The notes under the pieces: model-generated | The model's input: the letters and a program-made list of their open reading frames with translations, nothing else | Databases searched by the model: none | What the model was told of the DNA's origin: nothing | Program-made: the position numbers and the translations under genes | Shown here: in pieces, positions 35,878 to 44,522 of the stretch | How positions within the stretch are numbered: the stretch's first letter is position 1 | How the letters are laid out: every line of letters begins with the position of its first letter | From: Polyangia bacterium | GTDB taxonomy: Bacteria; Myxococcota_A; Polyangia; Nannocystales; Nannocystaceae | Assembly (NCBI GenBank): GCA_030430565.1 | Contig: JAUIKS010000041.1 | Span: forward strand, 1 to 64,000 | Length of the DNA stretch: 64,000 nucleotides | Reading direction: 5' to 3'

Positions 35878-36537
35878 GTGCTCCCCGTCGTCATCGCGCT
35901 GGCGATCGCGGCTGTAGTTTTATGGTCTTGGAGACAGATAAAGCTGCGCTCGCGGGTCGCGACGCGGCGTCGCAAGCGTCGACGCGCGCGCAAGAAGCGG
36001 CGCAAGGCGGCGAAGCAGCGCGGGGAGCAGCGCGACGAGAAGCGCGGGATCCGTGACTACGCGCGCCAGGGCAGGGAGGGCGAGCTCGCGGCCGAGAAGC
36101 TGCTGCGCCGCCGCGGCTACACGATCCTGAGCAGCCAGAACGACCGCGACGGCGTCGTGTGGGTCAACGGCGAGCGCCTCGACTTCGTCGTGCGCGTCGA
36201 CTTCCTCGTCAAGCGCTGGTGGCGGACCTACGCGGTCGAGGTCAAGACCGGCGAGTCGGCGCCGAAGCTGGAGAACCGCTCGACCCGCCGGCAGCTGTTC
36301 GAGTACAGCCACATCTACGACGTCGACGGCCTGATCCTCGCGGACATGAGCGCCCGCGAGCTCCGCAGCATCCGCTTCCGCTCCCGCCGCAGCCATCTCG
36401 GCTGGCACTCGATCGCCGCGGCGATCTGCCTCGGCGCGCTCGCGGGGCTGTTTCTGCCGCAGCTGCTCGGCGTCGAGGCGCCCTCCATCGAGGAGCTCGG
36501 CGAGCTCGCGAGCGTCCTCGACCCTGCGGACGAGTAG
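35878..36537 (+). CDS. Membrane-anchored PD-(D/E)XK-like nuclease
   Basis: This 219-aa protein has an N-terminal membrane helix (VVIALAIAAVVLWSW) and a very basic patch (RRRKRRRARKKRRK). A nuclease-like core follows, with helix GREGELAAEKLLRRRGYTIL, Asp in ERLDFVVRVDFLV, and the motif YAVEVKTGESAP. These match E-D-ExK of the restriction-endonuclease-like fold. A second membrane helix (IAAAICLGALAGLFLPQLL) precedes a short acidic tail. Similar soluble cores occur in UPF0102 and Holliday-junction-resolvase-like proteins, but the double anchor and basic patch are unusual. It may act on DNA at the membrane, in uptake or defence, which is inference. The GTG at 35878 is the first start before the helix. 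Confidence 0.7.
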   Translation: MLPVVIALAIAAVVLWSWRQIKLRSRVATRRRKRRRARKKRRKAAKQRGEQRDEKRGIRDYARQGREGELAAEKLLRRRGYTILSSQNDRDGVVWVNGERLDFVVRVDFLVKRWWRTYAVEVKTGESAPKLENRSTRRQLFEYSHIYDVDGLILADMSARELRSIRFRSRRSHLGWHSIAAAICLGALAGLFLPQLLGVEAPSIEELGELASVLDPADE

Positions 36538-36639
36538 CCCGCTACCGGGCGAGCTCGGCGGCGTGGACCCACGCCCCGTGGAAGCCCAGCGGCGTCGAGC
36601 GGGGCACGCCGCGCGACGCTCGCCCGTCGCGCCTCGCCG

Positions 36640-38286
36640 TCACGAGAGCCCGCGCAGCAGCTTGATCGCCGCCCACGGCTCCGCGGCCGTGGCCGCGAGC
36701 ACGCCGCCCATCATCGCCCCCATCACGCCGACGGTAGCGACCTCGCTGCCCGCGAAGAACAGCTGCTTGATCGGCGCGCGCGGGCGCAGCCACTGGTTGG
36801 CGAAGCGCTCGGGCGTCGGCTCGATGCCGTAGATCGAGCCCTGCATGGGGCGCACGAAGTGGTCGGTCGAGACCGGCGTCGAGAGCTCGACGTGATCGAG
36901 CATCGGGCGCAGGCCCGGCATGAACTCGAGGAATTGCGCGAGCAGCTGCTCCTTGAGCGTCTCCTTGAACGCGCTGTAGTCGTCGCCGCGCTTCTGCCAG
37001 CGAGTGCCGCGCCAGCGCTCGAAGGAGGACCACGGCACGAAGGTCACGACCTCGCCGGTGTGGCGCAGCTCGGGGCCCGGGTCGTGGCGCGGGTCCTTGA
37101 GCGAGGGGAAGCTGCAGTAGAGCACCGGCGCGCCCCGTGAAGCAGACCCTTTGGACATGCCCTCTTTGACATCCCACGCGTCGAACTCGGCGTCCCAGGT
37201 CGTGTAGAACCACTTGTTCGCCGCGCTCGCGCCGGCCTCGCGGATGTCGCCCTTGAAGCCGAGGTACAGGCAGACGTGCGCGGGCGCGGGCGAGAGCGCG
37301 TCGATCGTGCGCGTCCACGCCTGCGCGCGGTAGCGGGTCGGCAGCAGGCGCTGGACCGTCGACATGACCCCGGCGGCGCTGATCACCCGCGCCGCGCGGA
37401 TCTCCTCGCCGTCCGCGAGGCGCACCCCGACGGCGGCGTCGTTCTCCACCAAGATCTCTTGGACATCACCGCGGATCCGCGTCCAGCCGCCGGCGTCAGC
37501 GACCGTGCGCAGCAGGCAGCGCGCGATCTCGCTCGAGCCGCCCTCGGGGTAGTAGCCGCCGTGCAGGAAGTGCTTGGTGACGAGCGCCTGCATGGCGAAG
37601 GAGGAGCGGCTGGGCGTGGAGCCGTAGTAGGCCCACTGCGAGCAGAGCACGGTGCGCAGGTGCTCGTCGCTGGTCATCGCCGCCACCGCGTCGGCGGTGC
37701 GCTCTTGAAAGTAGCCACGCGCCTTGCGGGCGAGCAGCATGTCCGCGACGGTCCCGAGCCGCTTGGGCGCGAGGCGGGTGAGGTAGTAGCTGCGCATCGC
37801 GTTGGCGACCTCGCGGACGCGCCGCAGGTAGGTGTCGACGCCGCGCTCCTCCTTGGGGAAGGCCTCGACCAGCACCTCGCGGAAGGCCTGCGGGCTGTCG
37901 GGGAAGCCGATGTGCACGTCGTCCGGGAAGAAGAACTCGTCGTAGACGGGCCCGAGCGAGGCCCAGCGCAGCTTGTCGTCCGTCAGCGCCGCGAGCAGCC
38001 GCCCCGTCAGCGAGTGGTGGGTGACCTCGCCGACCGCGTGCACGCCGACATCCCACTCGTAGCGGCCGCGCTTGAACACGTGGGTGAAGCCGCCGGGGAC
38101 GTAGTGCTGCTCGATGACGAGGACGCGCTTGCCGAGCTTGGCGAGCATCGCCGCCGCCGTCATCCCGCCCATCCCGGAGCCGATGACGATCGTGTCCCAT
38201 CGGCCATCTGGGATCGTGCGGCTCCAGTAGCGCTCCTTCGCCTTGGCCTTCTTCTGCTTCGCCTGCGCGCGTTCTTGCTCGGTCAC
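36640..38286 (-). CDS. CrtI/RetSat-type FAD-dependent oxidoreductase
   Basis: This 548-aa flavoprotein belongs to the phytoene desaturase / carotenoid isomerase / retinol saturase group. The FAD motif VIGSGMGGMTAAAMLAKLG is at about residues 32-50, EQHYVPGG follows, and the C-terminal flavin-binding segment reads FFAGSEVATVGVMGAMMGG. The group reduces or isomerises polyene chains. The Lys/Glu-rich first 30 residues are extra. The GTG start at 38286 is supported by TAGTCT ending 7 bases before it. It lies 10 bases downstream of the membrane protein gene at 38297 and may also be read through from it. No carotenoid synthesis gene is near, so the substrate is open. Confidence 0.85.
   Translation of the reverse strand: MTEQERAQAKQKKAKAKERYWSRTIPDGRWDTIVIGSGMGGMTAAAMLAKLGKRVLVIEQHYVPGGFTHVFKRGRYEWDVGVHAVGEVTHHSLTGRLLAALTDDKLRWASLGPVYDEFFFPDDVHIGFPDSPQAFREVLVEAFPKEERGVDTYLRRVREVANAMRSYYLTRLAPKRLGTVADMLLARKARGYFQERTADAVAAMTSDEHLRTVLCSQWAYYGSTPSRSSFAMQALVTKHFLHGGYYPEGGSSEIARCLLRTVADAGGWTRIRGDVQEILVENDAAVGVRLADGEEIRAARVISAAGVMSTVQRLLPTRYRAQAWTRTIDALSPAPAHVCLYLGFKGDIREAGASAANKWFYTTWDAEFDAWDVKEGMSKGSASRGAPVLYCSFPSLKDPRHDPGPELRHTGEVVTFVPWSSFERWRGTRWQKRGDDYSAFKETLKEQLLAQFLEFMPGLRPMLDHVELSTPVSTDHFVRPMQGSIYGIEPTPERFANQWLRPRAPIKQLFFAGSEVATVGVMGAMMGGVLAATAAEPWAAIKLLRGLS
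37142..37158. repeat. TGTCY-N4-RGWCA motif inside the CrtI-type gene
   Basis: On the minus strand ATGTCCAAAGGGTCTG encodes MSKGS. A weaker copy lies at 37452-37465 in the same gene. Confidence 0.35.
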
Positions 38287-38293
38287 GGGCGGC

Positions 38294-38299
38294 AGACTA
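38294..38299 (-). promoter_or_regulatory. -10 box TAGTCT for a leaderless GTG at 38286
   Basis: On the minus strand GGTAGTCT ends 7 bases before GTG 38286 and overlaps the stop codon of the upstream gene. Confidence 0.5.
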
Positions 38300-39145
38300 C
38301 CCCGTGGCGTTCGGCGCCCCAAGCTCGGACCGCTTTTGCGGGGGGCCGCGGAGGCCGCGGGCGCGGAGGAAGAACAGCGCCCACAGCCCGCTGGCGAACA
38401 GCAGCAGCAGCAAGGTCTGACCCCGCGCGCGGCTGATCAGCTCGTTGTAGGGGCGCGGGTCCAGGCGCAGGACCGGGGCGCCGAGCGCCTCCTCGACGCC
38501 GTGGCGCTCGCGCGCGTCGACGATGGCCTTGCGGTAGTAGACGCCCTTGTGCAGCAGCACGCCCTCGATCGCGCGCTGGTCCTCGACCCAGCTCGAGAAC
38601 GAGAGCTGATCGTGGGTCGTGCCGACCCACAGCTGCACGGGCTCCGCCGGCGTCCAGCCGGCGTCGACGACGGGCGCGACGCGGTAGCGCTTCGACGAGT
38701 CCGAGCCGTCCTGCTTGCGGTAGTGGATCTCGAACTCGCCGGCGAGCTCGGGTCGCACGACGCCGTCGTGGAAGTGCCGGTGGCCGACGCCGCCGTAGCC
38801 CGGAGCCTCGACGACCGGGATCTCGCGCGTGCTCCCCCCCAGCTGGAGGTTGAGGTACTCCGGGACGAAGAAGAAGCCGAGCAGGAAGCCCGACACGACG
38901 CCCCAGAACACGGCGGCGGCGGAGAGGCCGAGGAAGCCGGTCCGCAGGTCCGGGATGTCGCGCGCCGCGAGTCGCTGCAGCAGCCACGCGATCACGACCA
39001 GCGCGAGGCCGATCGCGAAGAACACGAGCAGCGCGATGACCGTGTCGAGGCGGGCGAGCGCGAGGTTCCCGAGGATGATCTGCAGGTTGACGAACGCGAG
39101 CGTCGCGCCGAGCTGAATCACGCGTGGCCAGGTCACTTGATTCAT
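38297..39145 (-). CDS. Four-helix membrane protein of unknown function
   Basis: This 282-aa protein has three hydrophobic segments near the N-terminus (about residues 10-30, 33-55 and 70-95). A soluble, probably periplasmic domain of about 150 residues follows, with HRHFHDG (a possible metal site) and WVGTTHDQLSF. One C-terminal helix (TLLLLLFASGLWALFFL) is followed by a basic tail. No family is recognised. It lies 10 bases upstream of the CrtI/RetSat-type gene, which suggests a joint role, perhaps at the membrane where polyene substrates reside. That is inference. Confidence 0.7.
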   Translation of the reverse strand: MNQVTWPRVIQLGATLAFVNLQIILGNLALARLDTVIALLVFFAIGLALVVIAWLLQRLAARDIPDLRTGFLGLSAAAVFWGVVSGFLLGFFFVPEYLNLQLGGSTREIPVVEAPGYGGVGHRHFHDGVVRPELAGEFEIHYRKQDGSDSSKRYRVAPVVDAGWTPAEPVQLWVGTTHDQLSFSSWVEDQRAIEGVLLHKGVYYRKAIVDARERHGVEEALGAPVLRLDPRPYNELISRARGQTLLLLLFASGLWALFFLRARGLRGPPQKRSELGAPNATG

Positions 39146-39414
39146 GTCGTCTGCATTTCTGTGGAGCCCGCCGGGGCCTGGAGACGCGCGCGAGCGCGCC
39201 GTGGAGCGCGTGTTGGGAGCACTATCGCGAAAATTTGCCGGTTTGCGTCAGAAATGCGCGATGGTCGCTCTACGGCCCAAGGGGGCGGTGACAGGCGCGC
39301 TGGCGGTGAGGCGGGGTGGCGTCGCGCGCTCGGGCGCGGGGCGTCGGCGGCGCGTGGAGCGACGACGCGGGGCGTCGGCGGGCGGTCGCGGCGGAGGGCG
39401 CCGCGCGCGTTCAT

Positions 39415-39430
39415 ATGTTGAAATGGACAT
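39415..39430. repeat. TGTCY-N4-RGWCA motif, intergenic copy
   Basis: ATGTTGAAATGGACAT, immediately followed by GTCC so that a second palindrome, GGACATGTCC, overlaps it. It lies 175 bases upstream of the gene at 39606. Confidence 0.4.
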
Positions 39431-39589
39431 GTCCAACACGGCGCGCCCGCGCGGCGCGACCTGTCGCCAGCGCCAGGCGCAGCGCGACGCTGACGATTTC
39501 GCGCGGCGGCGCGCGCGAGCGCGCGCGCGCTGTAGCGCTTCGCCCCGATGTATGCATCGGTGCAGGCTTGGCTCGCGGGATCGGTAGGG

Positions 39590-39595
39590 TAGACT
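39590..39595 (+). promoter_or_regulatory. -10 box TAGACT upstream of 39606
   Basis: GGTAGACT ends 10 bases before ATG 39606, giving a leader of about 4 bases without a Shine-Dalgarno sequence. Confidence 0.5.
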
Positions 39596-39605
39596 CCCGC
39601 CCTGG

Positions 39606-42497
39606 ATGGGTTGGCTGAGAGACGCCTGGTCCGACATCGACGCGCGCTCGCCTGATGATCTCGCGCGTCGCGTACAGGCGCACCCCGAGTGGCCAACGGA
39701 CATACAGCTCGGCGTACGCTCGTTCGGCAACCGGATCCGCGAGCTGGACCGAGGGCGGGGGGCGGCGTGGTGGCTCCGGGCCGAGCGCGCGTCGGTGGTC
39801 ACGACGCTCGCCGAGGTCCTGGGGTGGAAGCCGGAGGCGGTGCGCGCCGCGATCGCCGGAGAATTCCCGGCGGCCGGTTCGCCGCGCCTGACCGCAGAGC
39901 CGCGCTACCCGCTCGCGACGCTCGGGCGCCTGCGGCCGCTGCAGCTCGAGAGCGAGACGCCGCCGCCGGGGATCCCCGAGCAGGCGCTGCTCGCCTCCCG
40001 CTGGTCACGGCGCTGGTGGTGCACCGCGGACGACGGCGCGCGCGAGCTCGTCGCCCGGTGGCTCGCCCGCCGCGAGCGCGCGACGGTGATCATCACCGGA
40101 TCGCTGCGCGAGGCCCTCGAGGTGATGCCCGAGCGCGGGCGCGTGCTCGTGGTGCTGAGTGAGCTCGGCGCCGACGACTCGCCCGCCGCGCTGCTCGACG
40201 ACCCGGCCCTCGACGACGTGCAGCTGTGCGTCGCGGCGTCGTTTTGGTGGGACGGGCGGGTCGACCCGCGCAGGCCGCCGGCGGCCGCGCCGGGCGGCTG
40301 GCTCGCGATCGAGGACGAGCCGGTCGAGCGCTGGCGAGACGAGCTGCTGGCGTGGGCGGTGAGCCGCTGCTCCCGCGGCCGCCAGCCGCGGCTCGAGCGG
40401 GTCCGCGAGGTCTTCGATCAGCTCGGCGGGGCGCGCCTGTTTCGCGGTCCCTGCGAGCTCATCGACCTCGTCGGCCTGATCGCGCATCTCGACGGGCGGC
40501 GCTCGCTGCCGACCACGAGCGAGCGCTGGGTCGACTGCGTCGTCATGACCCGCGCGGCCGCGACCGCCGGGCTGAGCCGGAACCATCGGACATGGCTGAG
40601 CGAGCACGCGACGAGCGTGTTCCTGGCGCTCTGCGGGTCGACGCTGTCCGACGCGCCGGAGCTGCGCGCGCGCGGGCTGACGCGCGCCGAGTGGTCGCGC
40701 CGGCTGCCGGAGCAGCACGTGCCGGCCCACGACATCGCCAACGCGCGCAGCGTGCTCGGGCAGGCCGCCGGCGACGCCCAGCCCGAGACGATCGAGCGCC
40801 TGCAGCGCCTGCTCGCGCCCGACACCGACGTGGTGCTCGACGCGCTCAAGGCCGCGGGTCTGCTGCAGGCGCGGGCCTCCGGGCGGCTGCAGCTCGCGCC
40901 CGCCTGGGTCGCGCGCCTCGCCCACGAGTACATGTTTAAGAAGACATGTAGCGGTGAGCGGCGCGAAGGCGCCGGCTACTACCGCGACCTCGGCGAGCTG
41001 CTGCTCCGCCCGCACCTCGCCGGCGAGGTGCTCGACATGCTCGTCGAGCGCTTCCTCGCCGGCGGCTTCGACTCGCTCGCGGAGCTGCACGTGGCGACCG
41101 CCGAGCACGGCCACGACCCGGTCGCGGTGCTCGGGATCGAGGCCTGCGTGCGCGCCTTCGGCCTGGCGCTGATGGTGTTCCAGGGGCGCGAGGAGGCGCG
41201 CGCGGCGGGTCCGCAGCTCGAGCCCGTGACCGCCGCCGTGTGGGCGGCGATGCACCGCACGCTCATCGAGGTCCCGGGTCAGCTCCCGCGGCCGTCGCTG
41301 TGGCTGACCAGCGACCGCGCGCGCCCGGACCTCTGCGACGACGGCCTGTTCTACCTCGCCGCGGTCGCGCTGGGCGAGTCGCGGCAGCTGCGGACGCGCT
41401 CGAACTCGCTGTACCCCTGGGGCGCGCAGCGAGAGCCGACGCGGCGCCAGCTCGAGGTCCTGCGCGTGATCGGCGACGCGCTCGGGGGCCTCGACGCCTC
41501 GCGCCACGCGGCGGCGCTGCAGGCGGGCGCGGCGCGGCTCGGGCTGCGCCTGACGGACCGCGAGTCGATGTGGAGCCCCGCCTGCGCGAAGAGCCAGCTC
41601 GTGCTCCCGGGCTACCTCTTTAACGCCGTCGAGCGCATGGGCCTCGAGCCCGACGCTCGCCTGCGCGCGCTCGTCCCGATCGTCGACGCGCTCGAGCGGC
41701 CAGGTCGCTTTATCCGCGCGATCAACTCGATCGAGCTGCACCGCTGGGTCCGCGTCGAGAACGTCCTCGGCGCGCTCTGGCTCGTCTGGCAAGAAGACCC
41801 GGAGGCGCCGGACGGCGCTCCCGCGGGGCCTGAGCCCGCGACGCGCGAGTGGGCCCCCGCGAGCTGGTTTCGGCGGGCGCCCGAGGCCGGGCGCGCGCTG
41901 TGGACCCACGCGCCCCAGGGCGCCGCCTCGCTGGTCTTCGAGCGCCCGGCGCTCTCGGGCGGCGCGGACGCGCGCGTGCACCCGGCGCTCGTGCGCGCGA
42001 TCTGTCAGCGCCGCTGGCCCGAGTGGGTCCGCGCGTGGTCGCGTCGCGTTCGGCTCGAGCTCACGGTCGACGCCGACTTCCTGGTCGTGTGGGCGGCGGC
42101 CTCGGTCGACTCGATCGACTGGGCGCTCGAGTTCGTGTTCGGCGAGCCCGCGGCCGAGGGCGGCAGCGGGGGCGAGCTGATCGCGCCGGAGACCATGCGC
42201 CTGTGCTGGCGACGCGCGCCCCAGCGGGTCCTCGCGCGCGTCGAGCGGTTTGAGCGGAGCGCCGCGATCCGCTGGATCGAGCTCGCGCCGCGGGACGAGG
42301 ACGCGCTGCTGGTCGCGCTCACCGACATGGTCGCGCGCTGGATCGCCGAGCGCGTCGTCAACGAGAGCCTCTACCCGCGCGTCATCAACTGGCTGCACGC
42401 CCGCGCCCGGGACCGCCGCGCCGGCTGGGAGCGGGCCTACGCGCTGCTCGTCGAGCTCGCGCGCCCCAGCTGGCAGACGCTGCGCAACTGGGAGTGA
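39606..42497 (+). CDS. 963-aa protein with a degenerate STAND-like NTPase core
   Basis: This is a large cytosolic protein without signal or membrane segments, unusually rich in Trp and Arg. Residues 1-100 look like a small helical effector-adaptor domain. At about 138-160 the sequence RWWCTADDGARELVARWL has the position and flanks of a P-loop, but the Gly-Lys-Thr is replaced. A VLVVLSELG strand in the place of Walker B follows. The remaining 700 residues are helical repeats plus a C-terminal winged-helix-like part. From memory this is the look of inactive-STAND proteins from predicted conflict systems of multicellular bacteria. I cannot verify the family. It is a single gene, with no partner beside it. 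Confidence 0.6.
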   Translation: MGWLRDAWSDIDARSPDDLARRVQAHPEWPTDIQLGVRSFGNRIRELDRGRGAAWWLRAERASVVTTLAEVLGWKPEAVRAAIAGEFPAAGSPRLTAEPRYPLATLGRLRPLQLESETPPPGIPEQALLASRWSRRWWCTADDGARELVARWLARRERATVIITGSLREALEVMPERGRVLVVLSELGADDSPAALLDDPALDDVQLCVAASFWWDGRVDPRRPPAAAPGGWLAIEDEPVERWRDELLAWAVSRCSRGRQPRLERVREVFDQLGGARLFRGPCELIDLVGLIAHLDGRRSLPTTSERWVDCVVMTRAAATAGLSRNHRTWLSEHATSVFLALCGSTLSDAPELRARGLTRAEWSRRLPEQHVPAHDIANARSVLGQAAGDAQPETIERLQRLLAPDTDVVLDALKAAGLLQARASGRLQLAPAWVARLAHEYMFKKTCSGERREGAGYYRDLGELLLRPHLAGEVLDMLVERFLAGGFDSLAELHVATAEHGHDPVAVLGIEACVRAFGLALMVFQGREEARAAGPQLEPVTAAVWAAMHRTLIEVPGQLPRPSLWLTSDRARPDLCDDGLFYLAAVALGESRQLRTRSNSLYPWGAQREPTRRQLEVLRVIGDALGGLDASRHAAALQAGAARLGLRLTDRESMWSPACAKSQLVLPGYLFNAVERMGLEPDARLRALVPIVDALERPGRFIRAINSIELHRWVRVENVLGALWLVWQEDPEAPDGAPAGPEPATREWAPASWFRRAPEAGRALWTHAPQGAASLVFERPALSGGADARVHPALVRAICQRRWPEWVRAWSRRVRLELTVDADFLVVWAAASVDSIDWALEFVFGEPAAEGGSGGELIAPETMRLCWRRAPQRVLARVERFERSAAIRWIELAPRDEDALLVALTDMVARWIAERVVNESLYPRVINWLHARARDRRAGWERAYALLVELARPSWQTLRNWE
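40929..40950. repeat. 9-bp-arm hairpin motif inside the STAND-like gene
   Basis: TACATGTTT and AGACATGTA pair over 9 bases (one G-T) around AAGA. The core is a copy of the TGTCY-N4-RGWCA motif. It encodes YMFKKTC, whose codons are AT-richer than those of the rest of the gene. Confidence 0.5.
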
Positions 42498-42669
42498 CGC
42501 GCCGCCTCGCAAAGACCTGGCGCGAGGGTCATGCCTCGAGCAGCCGGCGTCGCCAGTCGCCCTCGGCCTCGAGCGCCGCGAGCAGCGAGTTCATCCCGAA
42601 CAGGATCCGGCTCGGCGGGGCTGACCGACGATCGTGCGTCGCGCGATCGAGCGCGGAGCGACGGGGCGA

Positions 42670-44145
42670 TCAGCCCTGCGGGATCCCGCACTCGGCGGTC
42701 TGCAGCGCCCAGCCGGTCATGTCTGAGTAGGTGTAGGGCCCGTTGAGCAGGCTATAGGTGTCGACCTGCTGGGTGTTCGGGTTGTAGCGGTAGGCCGCGT
42801 TGGCGAAGCGCGCCGTCGACCACACGTTGCCGTCGAAGTCGATGCTGAGGCCGCGGACCTCCGCGTCCGTGATCTCGATCGGCGGGCCGACCTCGAGGGT
42901 GTCGCGGTCGACGTAGGTCAGCCCGCGCAGCGTGACGCCGCCGGCCGAGTGCGACCAGTAGTTCATCCACATGCGCCCCTCGGCGTCCTCCTGGATCCCC
43001 GACATGCTGTTGGCGACGAAGTTCGTCGCCAGCTCGAAGATCTCGAGCTCGGGGTCGAAGCGCATCGCCGTGACCCCGCCGTTGCCGGTCCACGACGCCA
43101 TCCACGGGCGGTCGAGGCTGTCGACCGTGATCCCGTAGCCGGCGTAGGGCGCCTGGTAGAGCTTGACCTCGAGGGTCTGCGCGTCGACCCGCGCGAGATG
43201 GCTCTGCGGCAAGGTCAGGCTGCTCGCCCAGAAGTTCCCCTGCGAGTCGACCGCGCCGCCGTAGGCGCCGTACGAGCCGCACTCGAAGCCGGGGACGATC
43301 ACCGAGTCCTCGACCTCGCCGGTCAGCCCGTCGAGGCGGTGGACCGTGATGTCCTCGACGCCGCTGCAGCCCGAGGTCCACAGCTTCTCGTCCTCGTACT
43401 CGCAGGAGATCTGGTTGAGCACGCCCGCGGTCCAGGCGACGGGGCGCTGCTTCTGATGGCCCATGTCCGCGTACCAGGCGACGCAGTCGTCCTGCCCCCA
43501 CGGGAGCACGTCGCCCATGCCGGTCGAGGTCTGCACGCCCGGCTGCCCGTTGATGTTCTCGTCGCAGAACTCCTCGGAGGCCCAGATCTTCACGACGCCG
43601 CCGTTGCGGTTGGCGACCGCGACCGCGCGCCCCGAGATCGTCACCGAGGTCCGCGAGGGGTCGCCGTTCGAATCCGAGCGCGTCAGGTAGCGCCCCTCCT
43701 CGGCCATCGTCTCGGTGTTCAGCTTGGTGACGGTGCTCTCGTGGCTGTTGGCGATCCAGATGTAGCTGAAGCCCGCGTTGCCGCACTCGCAGTCGACCTG
43801 GTCGCCGGCGTCGGGCATCTCGCCGACGTCGAACTTCGGCTCGTTGGTGTTCCCGCTGGTCAGCGGGTCGCTGGTCGGGCCCGCGGTCGACCCGCCCGAG
43901 GTGCTCGACGCGCTGGCGTTCGTGCTCGCGCCCGCGCTCGCGTCGGAGCCGGATCCGGAGACGCTCGAGTCCGACGCCGAGCCCGACTCCGAGGCCGTGA
44001 CCGTGACGCCCGACTGCGTCGACGCCGAGTCGCTCGCGGCGTCCGAGCTCATCGTGCCGGAGTCGCCGCAGGCGAGACCGAGGGAGGCGACCGCGGCGGC
44101 GGCGAGCAGCTGGAGACGGGGCGAGAGCTCAAGCGAATGATTCAC
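42670..44145 (-). CDS. Beta-propeller lipoprotein with Ser-rich linker
   Basis: This 491-aa lipoprotein has its signal peptide Cys in LGLACGDSG (near residue 26), a Ser/Ala/Thr-rich linker of about 80 residues and a repeated propeller domain. The repeats have forms such as YIWIANSHESTVTKLN, GAVDSQGNFWASS, ITVDSLDRPWMASW and LSIDFDGNVWSTA. This is the pattern of NHL or Vgb-type (streptogramin lyase-like) propellers. Eight cysteines probably form disulfides. It is likely a surface-exposed binding protein, and enzymatic activity cannot be judged. The GTG start at 44145 is preceded by GACAAT, 6 bases upstream. Confidence 0.8.
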   Translation of the reverse strand: MNHSLELSPRLQLLAAAAVASLGLACGDSGTMSSDAASDSASTQSGVTVTASESGSASDSSVSGSGSDASAGASTNASASSTSGGSTAGPTSDPLTSGNTNEPKFDVGEMPDAGDQVDCECGNAGFSYIWIANSHESTVTKLNTETMAEEGRYLTRSDSNGDPSRTSVTISGRAVAVANRNGGVVKIWASEEFCDENINGQPGVQTSTGMGDVLPWGQDDCVAWYADMGHQKQRPVAWTAGVLNQISCEYEDEKLWTSGCSGVEDITVHRLDGLTGEVEDSVIVPGFECGSYGAYGGAVDSQGNFWASSLTLPQSHLARVDAQTLEVKLYQAPYAGYGITVDSLDRPWMASWTGNGGVTAMRFDPELEIFELATNFVANSMSGIQEDAEGRMWMNYWSHSAGGVTLRGLTYVDRDTLEVGPPIEITDAEVRGLSIDFDGNVWSTARFANAAYRYNPNTQQVDTYSLLNGPYTYSDMTGWALQTAECGIPQG

Positions 44146-44151
44146 GCCCTG

Positions 44152-44157
44152 ATTGTC
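44152..44157 (-). promoter_or_regulatory. -10 box GACAAT for a leaderless GTG at 44145
   Basis: On the minus strand CCGACAAT ends 6 bases before the GTG start of the propeller lipoprotein gene. Confidence 0.5.
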
Positions 44158-44256
44158 GGCGGGTTGCCCACGACAGGCAAATCACGGATCTGCGTGCAGC
44201 GTCAACGAGAGCTGGACTGCAAAAACTACAGTCGTCGATCTCACTGACGGAGGCGC

Positions 44257-44511
44257 TTAGCGGCGTCGCGTATCTCCGTTCCAGTTGGGATCCAGCAGCG
44301 GCGCCAACATGCGCTCGAGGCCGTTGATCTTGATCTCGAGCGCGAGCGCCATCTGCTGCCCGAGCAGGCCCGCTGGAAAACCCTGGTTGGAGAACCACAC
44401 CAGGTAGGGCTCGGGCAGCTTGAGCAGCGGGCAGCCGGCGTAGCGCCCAAAGGGCATTCGCGCGCGCAGCAGCGCCTCGAGGATCGCGGGGTCGACGTCG
44501 AGCGTTGTCAT
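44257..44511 (-). CDS. DUF3820 family protein
   Basis: This 84-aa protein matches the DUF3820 family (sometimes called quorum-sensing-regulated virulence factor): RMPFGRYAGCPLLKLPEPYLVWFSNQG, given here in parts as MPFGRYAG, LLKLPEPYLVWF and GLLGQQMALALEIK. The family is small, soluble and of unknown biochemical function, with a nuclease-fold-associated core. ATG 44511 lies 11 bases after the stop of the upstream DUF4388-like gene on the same strand, so the two form an operon. Length and motif order agree with full-length family members. Confidence 0.85.
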   Translation of the reverse strand: MTTLDVDPAILEALLRARMPFGRYAGCPLLKLPEPYLVWFSNQGFPAGLLGQQMALALEIKINGLERMLAPLLDPNWNGDTRRR

Positions 44512-44522
44512 CGGCGGGGGGA

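Larger units (their letters stand above)
39146..39605. other. 460-base divergent region without a gene
   Basis: This holds promoter sequences for the genes on both sides, the motif copy at 39415-39430, the adjoining GGACATGTCC, and GC-rich simple sequence (GCGCGCGAGCGCGCGCGC near 39505). No frame has coding character. Confidence 0.55.
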
